Source: Bradyrhizobium sp. Tv2a-2 (GTDB lineage Bacteria > Pseudomonadota > Alphaproteobacteria > Rhizobiales > Xanthobacteraceae). Taken from it: a stretch of DNA of 64,000 bases. Shown in pieces: positions 9,254-17,942 of the stretch. The notes under the pieces are model-generated. The model was not told the origin of the DNA. It searched no databases and was given only the letters and a program-made list of their open reading frames with translations. The stretch's first letter is position 1. Each line of letters starts with the position of its first letter. The stretch is from contig NZ_AXAI01000019.1 of assembly GCF_000472425.1 (NCBI RefSeq), positions 62,001-126,000 on the forward strand. Reading direction: 5' to 3'. Position numbers and translations under genes: made by a program.

Positions 9254-10024
9254 ATGACATCGATTCCTGATAGCACTTCCGCTTCCATGACGCGTCAGAT
9301 CAGCGAGCCAGAGCCACCACACACCGCGCCGGGTGCGCGCGCTGCAGCATTTTCGGTGCACGTGTTCACCGCGCTCGGCGCGGGCGTCGCCTTGCTCGCG
9401 CTGCTCGAGGCGGTGCGCGAGCATTGGGCCGCCATGTTCTGCTGGCTCGGCGCCGCCCTTGTGATCGATGGGGCGGACGGTCCGATGGCACGGCGGCTGG
9501 ACGTCGGGCGGCTGCAGCCGAACTGGTCCGGCGATGTGCTCGACCTCGTCGTGGATTTCGTCACTTACGTCTTCGTGCCGGCCTATGCCATCACCGCGAG
9601 CGGCTTGTTGCTGCCACTGGCCGCGCCGGTTCTCGGTGCCGGCATCGCGGTTACCGGTGCGCTCTATTTCGCCGACCGCCGCATGAAGGGCGCGGACAAC
9701 CATTTTCGTGGCTTCCCCGGCTTGTGGAATCTTGCCGCTTTTTATCTGTTCATGCTGCATTGGCCACCGATCCTGTCGACCCTTGGCGTGTTCATGCTGA
9801 TCGTGGCGACTTTCCTGCCATTCCATGTGCTGCATCCGATGCGCACAGTGCGGCTGCGCCGGCTGACGTTGAGCTTGATCCTGCTCTGGAGCCTGCTCGG
9901 TTTGTACACGCTGCTCAGCGATTTCGACGTCGGCGTCGGCGTCAAGATCGCGATGTGCGTCATCGCCGTCTATGTGGTGGCGAGCGACGGCGCAATCCGG
10001 CTCCTGAGATCGTTCAAGGCATGA
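9254..10024 (+). CDS. pcs: phosphatidylcholine synthase
   Basis: Transfers CDP-diacylglycerol onto choline to form phosphatidylcholine in the inner membrane, a pathway typical of rhizobia. The CDP-alcohol phosphotransferase signature is present as DGADGPMARR followed by SGDVLDLVVDF, giving the DG-AR-G-D-D pattern. About eight hydrophobic segments follow through the 256 residues, and the HFRGFPGLWN motif is typical of Pcs. A GTG at 9242 is an alternative start; the ATG at 9254 is chosen. The last codons overlap the next gene (ATGA), so the two are probably translationally coupled. Confidence 0.93.
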   Translation: MTSIPDSTSASMTRQISEPEPPHTAPGARAAAFSVHVFTALGAGVALLALLEAVREHWAAMFCWLGAALVIDGADGPMARRLDVGRLQPNWSGDVLDLVVDFVTYVFVPAYAITASGLLLPLAAPVLGAGIAVTGALYFADRRMKGADNHFRGFPGLWNLAAFYLFMLHWPPILSTLGVFMLIVATFLPFHVLHPMRTVRLRRLTLSLILLWSLLGLYTLLSDFDVGVGVKIAMCVIAVYVVASDGAIRLLRSFKA

Positions 10025-10746
10025 TCGAGCTGCTCGTCAGTCCCGAGGCCTGGGCAGCGCTGTTGACGCTGACCGCGCTCGAAATTGTGCTCGGTATCGA
10101 CAACGTCATTTTCATCTCCGTGATCGTCTCGCGGATCCCGGAGCCCAACGCGACACGTGCGCGCCGGATCGGGCTTGCGCTGGCGCTCGTGTTTCGCGTC
10201 GTGCTGCTGAGCATCCTGGTATGGCTCATTGGCCTGACCGAGGCAGTGTTGACCGTTAATGGCCAGGCCTTCTCCTGGCGCGACATCATCCTGATCGGCG
10301 GTGGCCTGTTTCTGATCGGCAAGGCGACGCATGAGATCCATGGCGAGGTCGAGGGCCTGGCCGCCGGAGCAAACGGCAAGGATCATGGATCGAGCGCCTT
10401 CCTCCTGGCGATCGCGCAGATCACGGTCATCGACATGGTGTTCTCGCTCGATTCCATCATCACCGCCATCGGCATGGCCCAGGAGCTTGCCATTATGATC
10501 GCAGCGGTCGTGATCGCCTGTTTCATCATGTATGCTTCATCGGGCCCGGTGGCGCGCTTTGTGGCGGCGCATCCGACCACCAAGATGCTGGCGCTAGCCT
10601 TCCTGGTGCTGATCGGGGTCGCGCTGGTCGCGGACGGCTTCAAATTCCACATCCCGCGCGGCTACATCTACTTCGCTATCGCCTTTTCGGCAGCGGTTGA
10701 GTTCTTCAACGTGCTCGCCCGGCAGAACCGGAAAGCCGGTGGGTGA
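10021..10746 (+). CDS. TerC-family integral membrane protein
   Basis: A 241-residue inner-membrane protein with about seven membrane segments. The family motifs are EIVLGIDNVIFISV near residue 20 and VIDMVFSLDSIITAIGMAQ near residue 140, each carrying an acidic residue inside a helix. TerC proteins are linked to tellurite resistance and, more recently, to metal (manganese) export during secretion; the exact substrate here is unknown. It overlaps pcs by four bases, implying co-transcription with phospholipid synthesis. Confidence 0.88.
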   Translation: MIELLVSPEAWAALLTLTALEIVLGIDNVIFISVIVSRIPEPNATRARRIGLALALVFRVVLLSILVWLIGLTEAVLTVNGQAFSWRDIILIGGGLFLIGKATHEIHGEVEGLAAGANGKDHGSSAFLLAIAQITVIDMVFSLDSIITAIGMAQELAIMIAAVVIACFIMYASSGPVARFVAAHPTTKMLALAFLVLIGVALVADGFKFHIPRGYIYFAIAFSAAVEFFNVLARQNRKAGG

Positions 10747-10830
10747 GGCGCCTTTCGCAGCCCCCGAGTTGACATTAAGGGCGCGATGGCTTTCGCTTCG
10801 TGAGCCTGCATATCAGTCAGGAGGTGGGCA

Positions 10831-11805
10831 ATGACCAAGGCCGTGCGCGTGCACAAGGTGGGAGGACCGGAGGCGCTGGTCTATGAGGCCATCGAGGTGC
10901 CGGCGCCGGCCCCCGGCGAGGTGCGCGTCCGGCAGCACGCGGTCGGGCTCAACTTCATCGACGTTTACTATCGTACCGGACTCTACAAGGCACCTGGCCT
11001 GCCGTTCATTGCCGGCAACGAGGCCGCCGGCGAGGTGGTCGCGGTCGGGGCGGGGGTAACGCATTTTCATCCCGGCGATCGCGTCGCCTACTACGCCAAT
11101 CTCGGGGCCTATGCGAGCGAGCGCAACATCCTCTGGGACCGGCTCGTGAAACTGCCCGACCACATCACCTATGAGCAGGGCGCCGTGCTGATGCTCAAGG
11201 GGCTGACGGTGTGGTATCTCCTGCACAAGGCCTTCAAGGTCGAGCCGCACCATCGCGTGTTGATTCATGCCGCAGCCGGCGGCGTTGGCTTGCTCGCCTG
11301 CCAATGGGCCCGCGCGATGGGAGCGCATGTGATTGGCACCGTCAGTACCGAGCAGAAGGCCGAGCTCGCGCTCGCCAATGGCTGCGATCATGTGATCCTC
11401 TACAACAAGGAGGACTTCGTCGCGCGCGTGAAGCAGATCAGCCGCAACGAGCTGTGCGACGTGGTCTATGACGGGGTCGGCAAGGCGACCTTCCCGGGCT
11501 CGCTGTCCTGCCTCAAGCCGCGCGGACTGTTCGTCAGCTTCGGCAATGCGTCGGGCCCGGTGCCGCCGTTCGCTATTGCCGAATTGAACAATCACGGTTC
11601 GCTGTTTGCGACACGCCCGAAGCTCAACGACTATATCGGCACCCGCAAGGAACTGCTGGAGGGCGCCGATACACTGTTTGCCGCCGTCATCAACGGCACG
11701 CTGCGCGTGCCGATCAATCATGCCTACGCGCTGAAGGATGCCGCGAAGGCGCATGTCGACCTGGAGAGCCGGGCAACGACGGGCGCCTCGATTTTGAAGC
11801 CCTAG
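10831..11805 (+). CDS. NADPH:quinone oxidoreductase (zeta-crystallin type)
   Basis: A 324-residue cytoplasmic enzyme of the medium-chain dehydrogenase superfamily without zinc ligands. The NADPH-binding motif is HAAAGGVGLLACQWARAMGA near residue 147. The N-terminal GroES-like part carries NFIDVYYRTGLY and GNEAAGEV, as in the qorA family. It would reduce quinones or other enals by one electron or hydride. AGGAGGTG lies just before the ATG, so translation should be strong. Single gene. Confidence 0.9.
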   Translation: MTKAVRVHKVGGPEALVYEAIEVPAPAPGEVRVRQHAVGLNFIDVYYRTGLYKAPGLPFIAGNEAAGEVVAVGAGVTHFHPGDRVAYYANLGAYASERNILWDRLVKLPDHITYEQGAVLMLKGLTVWYLLHKAFKVEPHHRVLIHAAAGGVGLLACQWARAMGAHVIGTVSTEQKAELALANGCDHVILYNKEDFVARVKQISRNELCDVVYDGVGKATFPGSLSCLKPRGLFVSFGNASGPVPPFAIAELNNHGSLFATRPKLNDYIGTRKELLEGADTLFAAVINGTLRVPINHAYALKDAAKAHVDLESRATTGASILKP

Positions 11806-11810
11806 GCTGG

Positions 11811-11833
11811 ATGGCCGGGACACGCCCGGCCAT
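11811..11833. terminator. hairpin between convergent genes
   Basis: A perfect nine-base stem, ATGGCCGGG (11811-11819) with CCCGGCCAT (11825-11833), lies directly after the quinone oxidoreductase stop and before the convergent aminotransferase stop. There is no T-run, so it may be a bidirectional attenuating hairpin rather than a classical terminator. Confidence 0.45.
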
Positions 11834-11843
11834 GATGGAGGAG

Positions 11844-13040
11844 CTACGCCACCCGCCGTGCGGCGCCGGCCTTGGTCAGCATCACATCAATCTGGTCGAT
11901 CATCTGCGCAATCTCCTCGCGACTGACATTGAGTGCGGGCATGAAGCGCAGCGCATCCGGTTGCGGCGAGTTGAGCAAGAGGCCCTTGTCCAGGGCTTGA
12001 GCGACCAGCGCCGGCCCGATCGGCAGTTTCAGGTCGAGCGCAAGCAGGAGCCCGCGGCCGCGCACCTCGCCAAGGCCGTGCCGTGTCGACAGGCGCTGCA
12101 ACTCGCGCTCGAGAAGGTGGCCGCTATCGACAACCGACCTCAGAAACTCCGGCTTGCTCACCTGCTCAAGCACCGCGAGCCCCGCCGCACACATCAGTGA
12201 ATTGCCGTTGAACGTGCCGCCCTGGTCGCCATGCTCGAAGCACGCTGCCTCCTCGGTCGCCAGCAGTGCCGCCAGCGGTGCGCCGCCGCCGATGCCTTTG
12301 CCGAGCGTCATGATGTCGGGCGTGATCCCCGTATGCTCGTAGTGGAAGAGCTTTCCCGTGCGGCCCATGCCGGTCTGGATCTCGTCGAAGATCAGAAGCA
12401 GGCCGTGCGCCTGCGTGAGCTCGCGCAACTCCCGCAGGAATTGATCGGTTGTGGGCCACACGCCGGCCTCGCCCTGGATCGGCTCCAGCATCACGGCCAC
12501 CGTGTTCTTGCTGATCAATTCGCGCACGGAGGCGATGTCGTTGAGGCGCGCTTTGGCGAAACCCTTGACCTTGGGCTCGAACAGCGGCTCGAAGGCCTTC
12601 TTGCCCGAGGCGGACATGGTGGCGAGCGTCCGACCATGAAAGCCACCCTCGAAGGTGATGATCTCAAAGGCGCCGTTCTTGTAGAGCGCGCCATATTTGC
12701 GCGCGAGCTTGATCGCGCCCTCATTGGCCTCGGCGCCGGAATTGGCAAAGAACACCTGGTCGAACGCGCTGTTCTCGACCAGCGCCGTGGCAAGCTCGAG
12801 GCTCGCGGCGTTGAAATAGGCGGGGCTCGCCGTGATCAGCGTTTTTGCTTGGGTTGCGATCGCCTCCGCCACCGAGGGCGGTGAATGGCCGAGGCAGTTC
12901 ACCGCCCAGCCCTGGATGAAATCGAGATAGCGCTTGCCGGTGTCGTCCCACAGCCAGGAGCCTTCGCCGCGCACGAACACCGTCTTCGGGCGCGCGGTGA
13001 TGTCCATCAATGCGTCGAAGCAATAGGCAGCGTTGCTCAT
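11844..13040 (-). CDS. argD: acetylornithine aminotransferase (class III PLP aminotransferase)
   Basis: A 398-residue PLP enzyme. It shows YLDFIQGWAVNCLGHSPP near the N terminus, FANSGAEANEGAIKLARK, FHGRT, the PLP-contacting IFDEIQTGMGRTG, and the lysine motif TLGKGIGGGAPLAA. This profile fits acetylornithine/succinyl-diaminopimelate aminotransferases of arginine and lysine biosynthesis, although paralogs acting on other omega-amino substrates look alike. No argF is beside it, so the pathway assignment rests on sequence resemblance only. Confidence 0.8.
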   Translation of the reverse strand: MSNAAYCFDALMDITARPKTVFVRGEGSWLWDDTGKRYLDFIQGWAVNCLGHSPPSVAEAIATQAKTLITASPAYFNAASLELATALVENSAFDQVFFANSGAEANEGAIKLARKYGALYKNGAFEIITFEGGFHGRTLATMSASGKKAFEPLFEPKVKGFAKARLNDIASVRELISKNTVAVMLEPIQGEAGVWPTTDQFLRELRELTQAHGLLLIFDEIQTGMGRTGKLFHYEHTGITPDIMTLGKGIGGGAPLAALLATEEAACFEHGDQGGTFNGNSLMCAAGLAVLEQVSKPEFLRSVVDSGHLLERELQRLSTRHGLGEVRGRGLLLALDLKLPIGPALVAQALDKGLLLNSPQPDALRFMPALNVSREEIAQMIDQIDVMLTKAGAARRVA

Positions 13041-13085
13041 GGCAGAGTTCTCCTTGCAGGTCTTGGTTGAAGAGGCGGGCAGAAA

Positions 13086-13122
13086 TGCAAAGAAGGCCGC
13101 AACTTTTTCGGTTGCGGCCTTC
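13086..13122 (-). terminator. Rho-independent terminator
   Basis: A perfect twelve-base stem (GAAGGCCGCAAC at 13092-13103 with GTTGCGGCCTTC at 13111-13122) is followed on the minus strand by TTTGCATTT. It would end the transcript of the small gene at 13274-13507 and rimO before argD. Nothing else convincing lies in 13123-13273. Confidence 0.75.
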
Positions 13123-13273
13123 TCGAAAGCTAGGAGCTGATTAAGCTAATTCAGCGCTGGCGTCGGACATGGCGCAACCGATCATCGTCACGGCGGTGAC
13201 GACGGCAGGCGTTGCGGCGCGGGGTCCGGTTACAAATCATGTCGTCGGCCATACAGCCGAAGGGCAGCCGCTG

Positions 13274-13507
13274 TCAAGCAGCTCGGAAGCCGGGCCGCTC
13301 CTGATCCGAGGCGGGCAGCTCGTACCAGATGGTCACGACGATGAACGGCGAAGCGCCGTCGGCCGGCGTCCTGGCGACTGCGGTGACCACGGTTTCCGTC
13401 TTGAGGATGGTTGCGCCATCGAGCTTGGCGAGCCAGGCGTTGACCTGCTCTTCGACCACGCTCGCGCTGACATCCATGAAGATCTTGACCTTCAGAGGCT
13501 TCGGCAT
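13274..13507 (-). CDS. conserved hypothetical protein, 77 aa
   Basis: A small soluble protein beginning MPKPLKVKIFMDVSAS, with one predicted alpha-beta unit and the stretch VEEQVNAWLAKLDG followed by an IVVTIWYELP strand. No signal peptide or known motif. It lies 24 bp downstream of rimO on the same strand and is probably co-transcribed with it. Function unknown. Confidence 0.65.
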   Translation of the reverse strand: MPKPLKVKIFMDVSASVVEEQVNAWLAKLDGATILKTETVVTAVARTPADGASPFIVVTIWYELPASDQERPGFRAA

Positions 13508-13531
13508 TGTCCCAAGCTCCTCTTTGTCCGA

Positions 13532-14857
13532 TTAGAACCCCGCAACGCTGCCGTGCAGGTCGTATTCGTCCGACCGTTCGATTTTCGCAGTGACGATCTC
13601 CCCGACGCGCAAGGGGCGGCGGCTCGAGAGGTACACCGATCCGTCGATCTCAGGCGCATCCGCTTTCGACCGTCCTCTTGCGACAGTTGGTCCGACCTCG
13701 TCGATGATCACCTGCTGGCGTGTGCCGACCTTGCGCTTGAGCCTGCGTGCGGAGATCTTCTGCTGGCGCGCCATCAAGGCATTCCAGCGCTCCTGCTTGA
13801 CCTCGTCTGGCACTGGATTGGGCAACGCGTTCGAGGTCGCGCCCGCGACCGGCTCATATTTGAAGCAGCCGACACGATCGAGCTCGGCCTCCTCTAGCCA
13901 ATCCATGAGATAGGCGAAGTCCGCCTCGGTCTCGCCGGGGAAGCCGACAATGAAGGTCGAACGCAGCGCAAGTTCCGGACATTGCGCGCGCCAGGTCTGA
14001 ATGCGCGCCAACGTCTTGTCCTGCGCCGCGGGACGCCGCATCGCCTTGAGGATCTCGGGACTGGCATGCTGGAAGGGAATGTCGAGATAGGGCAGCACTT
14101 TGCCCTCGGTCATCATTGGGATGACGTCGTCGACATGCGGATAGGGATAGACATATTGCAGCCGGACCCAGGCAAGGAGCTCGCCGAGCTCCTTTGCGAG
14201 GTCGACGAATTTGGCGCGGACCTCACGGTCCTTCCAGGGGCTCGCCTGATAGCGGAGATCAACCCCGTAGGCAGAGGTGTCCTGCGAGATGACGAGCAAC
14301 TCCTTGACGCCGGCGCCGACCAGCCGCTCCGCCTCGCGCAGCACGTCATTGGCCGGGCGCGACACCAGGTCACCGCGCAGCTTCGGGATGATGCAGAAGG
14401 TGCAGCGGTTGTTACAGCCCTCGGAAATCTTCAGATAGGCATAGTGCCGCGGCGTGAGCTTGATGCCCTGCGGCGGGACCAGGTCGAGATGCGGATTGTG
14501 GACAGGCGGCAGCGCGCGATGGACGGCCTCCAGCACACTCTCATACTGTTGTGGACCGGTGATCGACAGCACACCGGGATAGGCCTGCTCGATCTGCTCC
14601 GGTTCGGCACCCATGCAGCCGGTGACGATGACCTTGCCGTTCTCGGCCATGGCCTCGCCAATGGCGGTCAGCGATTCCTGCTTGGCGCTGTCGAGGAACC
14701 CGCAGGTATTGACGATCACGACGTCAGCGCCGTCATGCTTGCGGGCAAGCTCATAGCCCTCCGCGCGCAGGCGCGTGATGATACGCTCGGAATCGACGAG
14801 CGCCTTGGGGCATCCAAGCGAAACAAAGCTTATTCTTGGCGCAGCCGCCTCTTGCAT
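13532..14857 (-). CDS. rimO: ribosomal protein uS12 methylthiotransferase RimO
   Basis: A 441-residue radical-SAM enzyme that adds a methylthio group to the conserved aspartate of ribosomal protein S12. The N-terminal UPF0004 domain supplies three cysteines (GCPKALVDSER, NTCGFLDSAKQES, GCMGAEPE) for one cluster. The radical-SAM motif is CNNRCTFC near residue 152. A C-terminal TRAM domain follows (about residues 375-441). The FLDSAKQES segment distinguishes RimO from MiaB. Confidence 0.95.
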   Translation of the reverse strand: MQEAAAPRISFVSLGCPKALVDSERIITRLRAEGYELARKHDGADVVIVNTCGFLDSAKQESLTAIGEAMAENGKVIVTGCMGAEPEQIEQAYPGVLSITGPQQYESVLEAVHRALPPVHNPHLDLVPPQGIKLTPRHYAYLKISEGCNNRCTFCIIPKLRGDLVSRPANDVLREAERLVGAGVKELLVISQDTSAYGVDLRYQASPWKDREVRAKFVDLAKELGELLAWVRLQYVYPYPHVDDVIPMMTEGKVLPYLDIPFQHASPEILKAMRRPAAQDKTLARIQTWRAQCPELALRSTFIVGFPGETEADFAYLMDWLEEAELDRVGCFKYEPVAGATSNALPNPVPDEVKQERWNALMARQQKISARRLKRKVGTRQQVIIDEVGPTVARGRSKADAPEIDGSVYLSSRRPLRVGEIVTAKIERSDEYDLHGSVAGF

Positions 14858-14970
14858 TGTCCAAATCTGCCTGATTGTTGGTCGTCAGCTAGTCCTAAAA
14901 GCGCACAAAGACAAGGCTTCAAGGTGGAATTTGGCGTGCTATGCATGATGGTTCGGAAGACGAGTGATCG

Positions 14971-15582
14971 ATGACCGCCGAACAGCCGCCGCCCAAAGCC
15001 GAGCAGGCGCCCAAAATCGTGATTGTGGACGAAAGTCCGATCCGCGCCGCCATCCTGGAGGAGGGGCTGCGCGAGGCCGGGTACAGCAGTGTGGTCCGCA
15101 TCAGTGAGATGCAGAGCCTGCTTGCCCGCATCTATGCCCTCGACCCCGATATCATCGTCATCGACCTCGAAAATCCCAGCCGGGACATTTTGGAGCAGAT
15201 GTTCCAGGTCAGCCGGGCTGTGCGCCGGCCGATCGCCATGTTCGTCGACCAGAGCGATGCCGCCTCGATCCAGGCCTCCGTCGACGCCGGGGTCTCCGCC
15301 TATATTGTGGACGGGCTGAAGAAGGAGCGGATCAAGTCGATTCTCGACCTCTGCGTCTCCCGCTTCAATGCCTTCGCGAAGCTGCAGGACGAGCTCGACC
15401 GTACCAAGATGGCGCTGGAAGAGCGCAAGGTGATCGATCGCGCCAAGGGAATTCTGATGAAATTGAAGGGGCTGACCGAGGAGGAAGCCTACGTCTTGCT
15501 GCGCTCCACCGCGATGCGCGAAAAGAAAAAGATCGGCGAGATCGCGCAGTCGATCCTGACCGCTTCGGAGCTCTTGAAATGA
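14971..15582 (+). CDS. nasT: NasT-type ANTAR antiterminator
   Basis: A 203-residue cytoplasmic response-regulator-like protein. Residues 15-130 are a receiver domain (IVIVDESP, and VIDLENPS with the likely phospho-acceptor position). A coiled-coil linker leads to a C-terminal ANTAR RNA-binding domain (RAKGILMKLKG, EEAYVLLRSTAM, IGEIAQSIL). NasT proteins bind paired hairpins in leader RNAs of nitrate/nitrite assimilation genes and prevent termination; NasS holds them inactive without nitrate. Its stop overlaps the nasS start, a typical coupled pair. Confidence 0.93.
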   Translation: MTAEQPPPKAEQAPKIVIVDESPIRAAILEEGLREAGYSSVVRISEMQSLLARIYALDPDIIVIDLENPSRDILEQMFQVSRAVRRPIAMFVDQSDAASIQASVDAGVSAYIVDGLKKERIKSILDLCVSRFNAFAKLQDELDRTKMALEERKVIDRAKGILMKLKGLTEEEAYVLLRSTAMREKKKIGEIAQSILTASELLK

Positions 15583-16739
15583 CGGCCCCCCTTCACATCG
15601 GCTTCATTCCGCTGGTCGATGCCGCGGCCCTGATCATCGCCGTCGACAAGGGATATACGGAGGCCGAAGGTCTTGACGTGAACCTGGTGCGGGAAGTGTC
15701 GTGGTCCAATGTGCGCGACAAGCTGAATATCGGCCTGTTCGAGGCGGCGCATCTTCTGGCACCGGTTGCCATCGCCTCAAGCCTCGGCATCGGCCATGTC
15801 AAGGTGCCGATCGTGGCGCCGTTCAATCTCGGCATCAATGGCAATGCCATCACCGTCTCGCCGGCGCTGCATGCGGCGATCATGGCCGAAATCGACGGCG
15901 ACCGCTTCGATCCGATGGCGACGGCGCGTGCGCTGGCGCGTGTCGTGGCGGCGAGGCGCGAGAGCGGTGCCGAGCCATTGACCTTCGCCATGACGTTCCC
16001 GTTCTCCACCCACAATTACCAGCTGCGGTTCTGGATGGCGGCGGGCGGCGTTGATCCGGACGAGGACGTGCGGCTCGTGGTGCTGCCGCCGCCTTTCATG
16101 GTCGAAAGCCTCGAGAACGGACATGTCGACGGCTTCTGTGTCGGCGCGCCCTGGAACTCCATCGCCGTCGATCGCGGCGTCGGCCACATCCTGCATTTCG
16201 CGGCGGACGTCCTGGTGCATGCGGCGGAGAAGGTTCTTGCGATCCGCCAAGGCTGGGCGGAGAAAAACCCCGATGTGGTGGTGCGCCTGACACGCGCGGC
16301 GATCCGCGCCGCCGAGTTCATCGAGCAGCCGGGCAATCGCGCCGAGGCCGCGCGCATGCTGGCGCGGCCGGAACGGATCGGGGTCGAAGCCGAGGTGATC
16401 CAGCGGACGCTGGATGGGCGGCTTAAGATCTCGCCCGATGGCACGATCCGTGAGAGCGCCCGCTATCTGCTGATCGGTCGGGAGGGCGCGGGGCGGCCCG
16501 ATCCGGTCCAGGCCGCGTGGCTTTACTCGCAGATGGTACGCTGGGCGCAGACCACGGTCAGCGAGGAAGCGCTCAAAGCCGCCATGGCCGTGTTCAGGCC
16601 GGATCTCTATGATGCGGCGCTCGGCGTCGCCGCTCGTCCGGCAAGCCGCCCGGTTGGCGCGTTCGACGGGCCGGAATTCGACCCCCGGGACATTGCGGGC
16701 TATCTGGCCTCATTCAAGATTTTCCGTCGGCCCGTCTGA
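15579..16739 (+). CDS. nasS: NasS-type nitrate/nitrite sensor (NrtA/CmpA family)
   Basis: A 386-residue protein of the NrtA/CmpA solute-binding family but without a signal peptide (MTAPLHIGFIPLVDAA), the defining mark of the cytoplasmic sensor NasS. Ligand-site blocks are visible as REVSWSNVRDKL, PVAIASSLGIG and TFPFSTHNYQLRFWM. It is expected to bind NasT and release it when nitrate or nitrite is present. It overlaps nasT by four bases. A weak hairpin (GGGC-TTGT-GCCC, 16793-16804) follows the stop. Confidence 0.92.
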   Translation: MTAPLHIGFIPLVDAAALIIAVDKGYTEAEGLDVNLVREVSWSNVRDKLNIGLFEAAHLLAPVAIASSLGIGHVKVPIVAPFNLGINGNAITVSPALHAAIMAEIDGDRFDPMATARALARVVAARRESGAEPLTFAMTFPFSTHNYQLRFWMAAGGVDPDEDVRLVVLPPPFMVESLENGHVDGFCVGAPWNSIAVDRGVGHILHFAADVLVHAAEKVLAIRQGWAEKNPDVVVRLTRAAIRAAEFIEQPGNRAEAARMLARPERIGVEAEVIQRTLDGRLKISPDGTIRESARYLLIGREGAGRPDPVQAAWLYSQMVRWAQTTVSEEALKAAMAVFRPDLYDAALGVAARPASRPVGAFDGPEFDPRDIAGYLASFKIFRRPV

Positions 16740-16891
16740 TCCCCCACCGCACCGATCAAAAACTAGGCAACCCGATTCGTTGCACGCCGTTTGGGCTTGT
16801 GCCCTTATAAAAGGCATGGATTGCCATTCATTTGATGCGCTGCGAAATTTACAACCATCTGATTTTTCGTGATTTTATCGTGAATGCTGCG

Positions 16892-16908
16892 TTGGCACAC
16901 AATTTGAA
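16892..16908 (+). promoter_or_regulatory. sigma-54-like promoter for the nitrite operon
   Basis: TTGGCAC at 16892-16898, a five-base spacer and TTGAA at 16904-16908 place GG and the -12 G exactly 12 bases apart, as in -24/-12 promoters. The -12 dinucleotide is GA, not the usual GC, which lowers certainty. Nitrogen-regulated transcription of the downstream operon by NtrC and RpoN is a reasonable expectation. No clear NtrC site was found upstream. Confidence 0.5.
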
Positions 16909-16918
16909 TCAGGGATTT

Positions 16919-17104
16919 TGAGCCAGCAGCCGGAGATGCCCGCTGGCCCAAATCCAAGATGGATTTCCGCAGCAACGACGCTGATCGGTTCGCTCCGTTG
17001 GTTCCGATTGCGCATTTGGCCGTTGCATCGAACTCCAGAGCGATCACGCAAACCCCGTTCACTCGCTGGGACCACGCTGTGCGCGTGGCGGCTGGAGCTT
17101 CGCT
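16919..17104 (+). promoter_or_regulatory. structured leader of the nitrite operon, possible NasT target
   Basis: Begins about where transcription from the sigma-54-like promoter would start. Two hairpins stand two bases apart: GCCAGC/GCTGGC (16922-16947; inner GG/CC with six-base loop AGATGC) and AAATCC/GGATTT (16950-16966; loop AAGAT). A third stem, CCACGC/GCGTGG (17072-17088), sits just before GGAG and the start codon. Paired hairpins are the known ANTAR target, but the loops do not fully match the A1-G4 hexaloop rule and no T-run terminator is visible. Confidence 0.4.
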
Positions 17105-17938
17105 ATGGATTACGCCAAACCCTCTGACGTCGTTGCCGCGATGATCGAAGCCGGCTTGAAGAAGCTGGCGCTTGCCCCACGCGATCTCTTGATCCGCGGC
17201 GCCATTTCCGGCGCGCTGCTCGGCGCCGCCACCACGCTCGCCTTCACCGGCGCCGTGACCACCGGCCAGCCGCTGGTCGGCGCCCTGATCTTTCCCGTCA
17301 GCCTCGTGATGATCGTGCTGCTCGGACTCGAGCTCGTCACCGGAAGTTTTGCGCTGGTGCCGCTCGCGCGCCTCGAAGGCAAGGCGAGCTGGAATGCGGT
17401 GATCGCCAATTGGTCCTGGGTGTTCCTGGCGAACCTGCTCGGCAGCATCGCCTTTGGCGTGCTGATCGCGATCTCGCTCACCAACATGGGCAAGGTCGAA
17501 GTCGCCGGCGTCGCCGCGCGCATCGTCGCGGTCGCTGAGGCCAAGACGGTCGGCAATGCGGCACTTGGCACCGCCGGCATGGTCAGCGTCTTTATCAAAG
17601 CCATTCTCTGCAACTGGCTGGTCTGCCTCGGCGTCGTGATGGCGATGACCTCGACCTCCACGGTCGGCAAGATCGCAGCGACATGGCTGCCGATCTTCCT
17701 GTTCTTCGCGCTCGGCTTCGAGCACGCCGTGGTCAATATGTTCGTGATCCCGACCGGCATGCTGCTCGGCGCCAAGGTCAGCGTCTACGACTGGTGGGTG
17801 TGGAATCAGATCCCGGTGACGCTCGGCAACGTGATCGGCGGTTTCGTCTTCACCGGCCTTGCGCTCTACGTCACCTACAAGCCCGCGAAACAGACCATCT
17901 CCGCTGCGCCCGTCGCCGCGCAGGCCGCTGCCGAATAG
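17105..17938 (+). CDS. formate/nitrite transporter (FNT) family channel
   Basis: A 277-residue inner-membrane channel with six hydrophobic segments. FNT features are KLALAPRDLLIRGAISGALLG near the start, the GLELVTGSF loop, ILCNWLVCLGV, and GFEHAVVNMFVIP near residue 200, where His is the conserved gating residue. In this context, immediately before a nitrite reductase, nitrite uptake is the likely role rather than formate transport. First gene of the operon; five bases separate its stop region from the next start. Confidence 0.92.
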   Translation: MDYAKPSDVVAAMIEAGLKKLALAPRDLLIRGAISGALLGAATTLAFTGAVTTGQPLVGALIFPVSLVMIVLLGLELVTGSFALVPLARLEGKASWNAVIANWSWVFLANLLGSIAFGVLIAISLTNMGKVEVAGVAARIVAVAEAKTVGNAALGTAGMVSVFIKAILCNWLVCLGVVMAMTSTSTVGKIAATWLPIFLFFALGFEHAVVNMFVIPTGMLLGAKVSVYDWWVWNQIPVTLGNVIGGFVFTGLALYVTYKPAKQTISAAPVAAQAAAE

Positions 17939-17942
17939 GGAC

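Noticed and set aside
13169..13897. 242-codon plus-strand open frame
   Set aside because: Covers rimO and a small gene in reverse; no ribosome site or domain.
16782..16802. GCAC...GTGC as an NtrC site upstream of the nitrite operon
   Set aside because: The half-sites are 13 bases apart, whereas NtrC boxes have seven between GCAC and GTGC.
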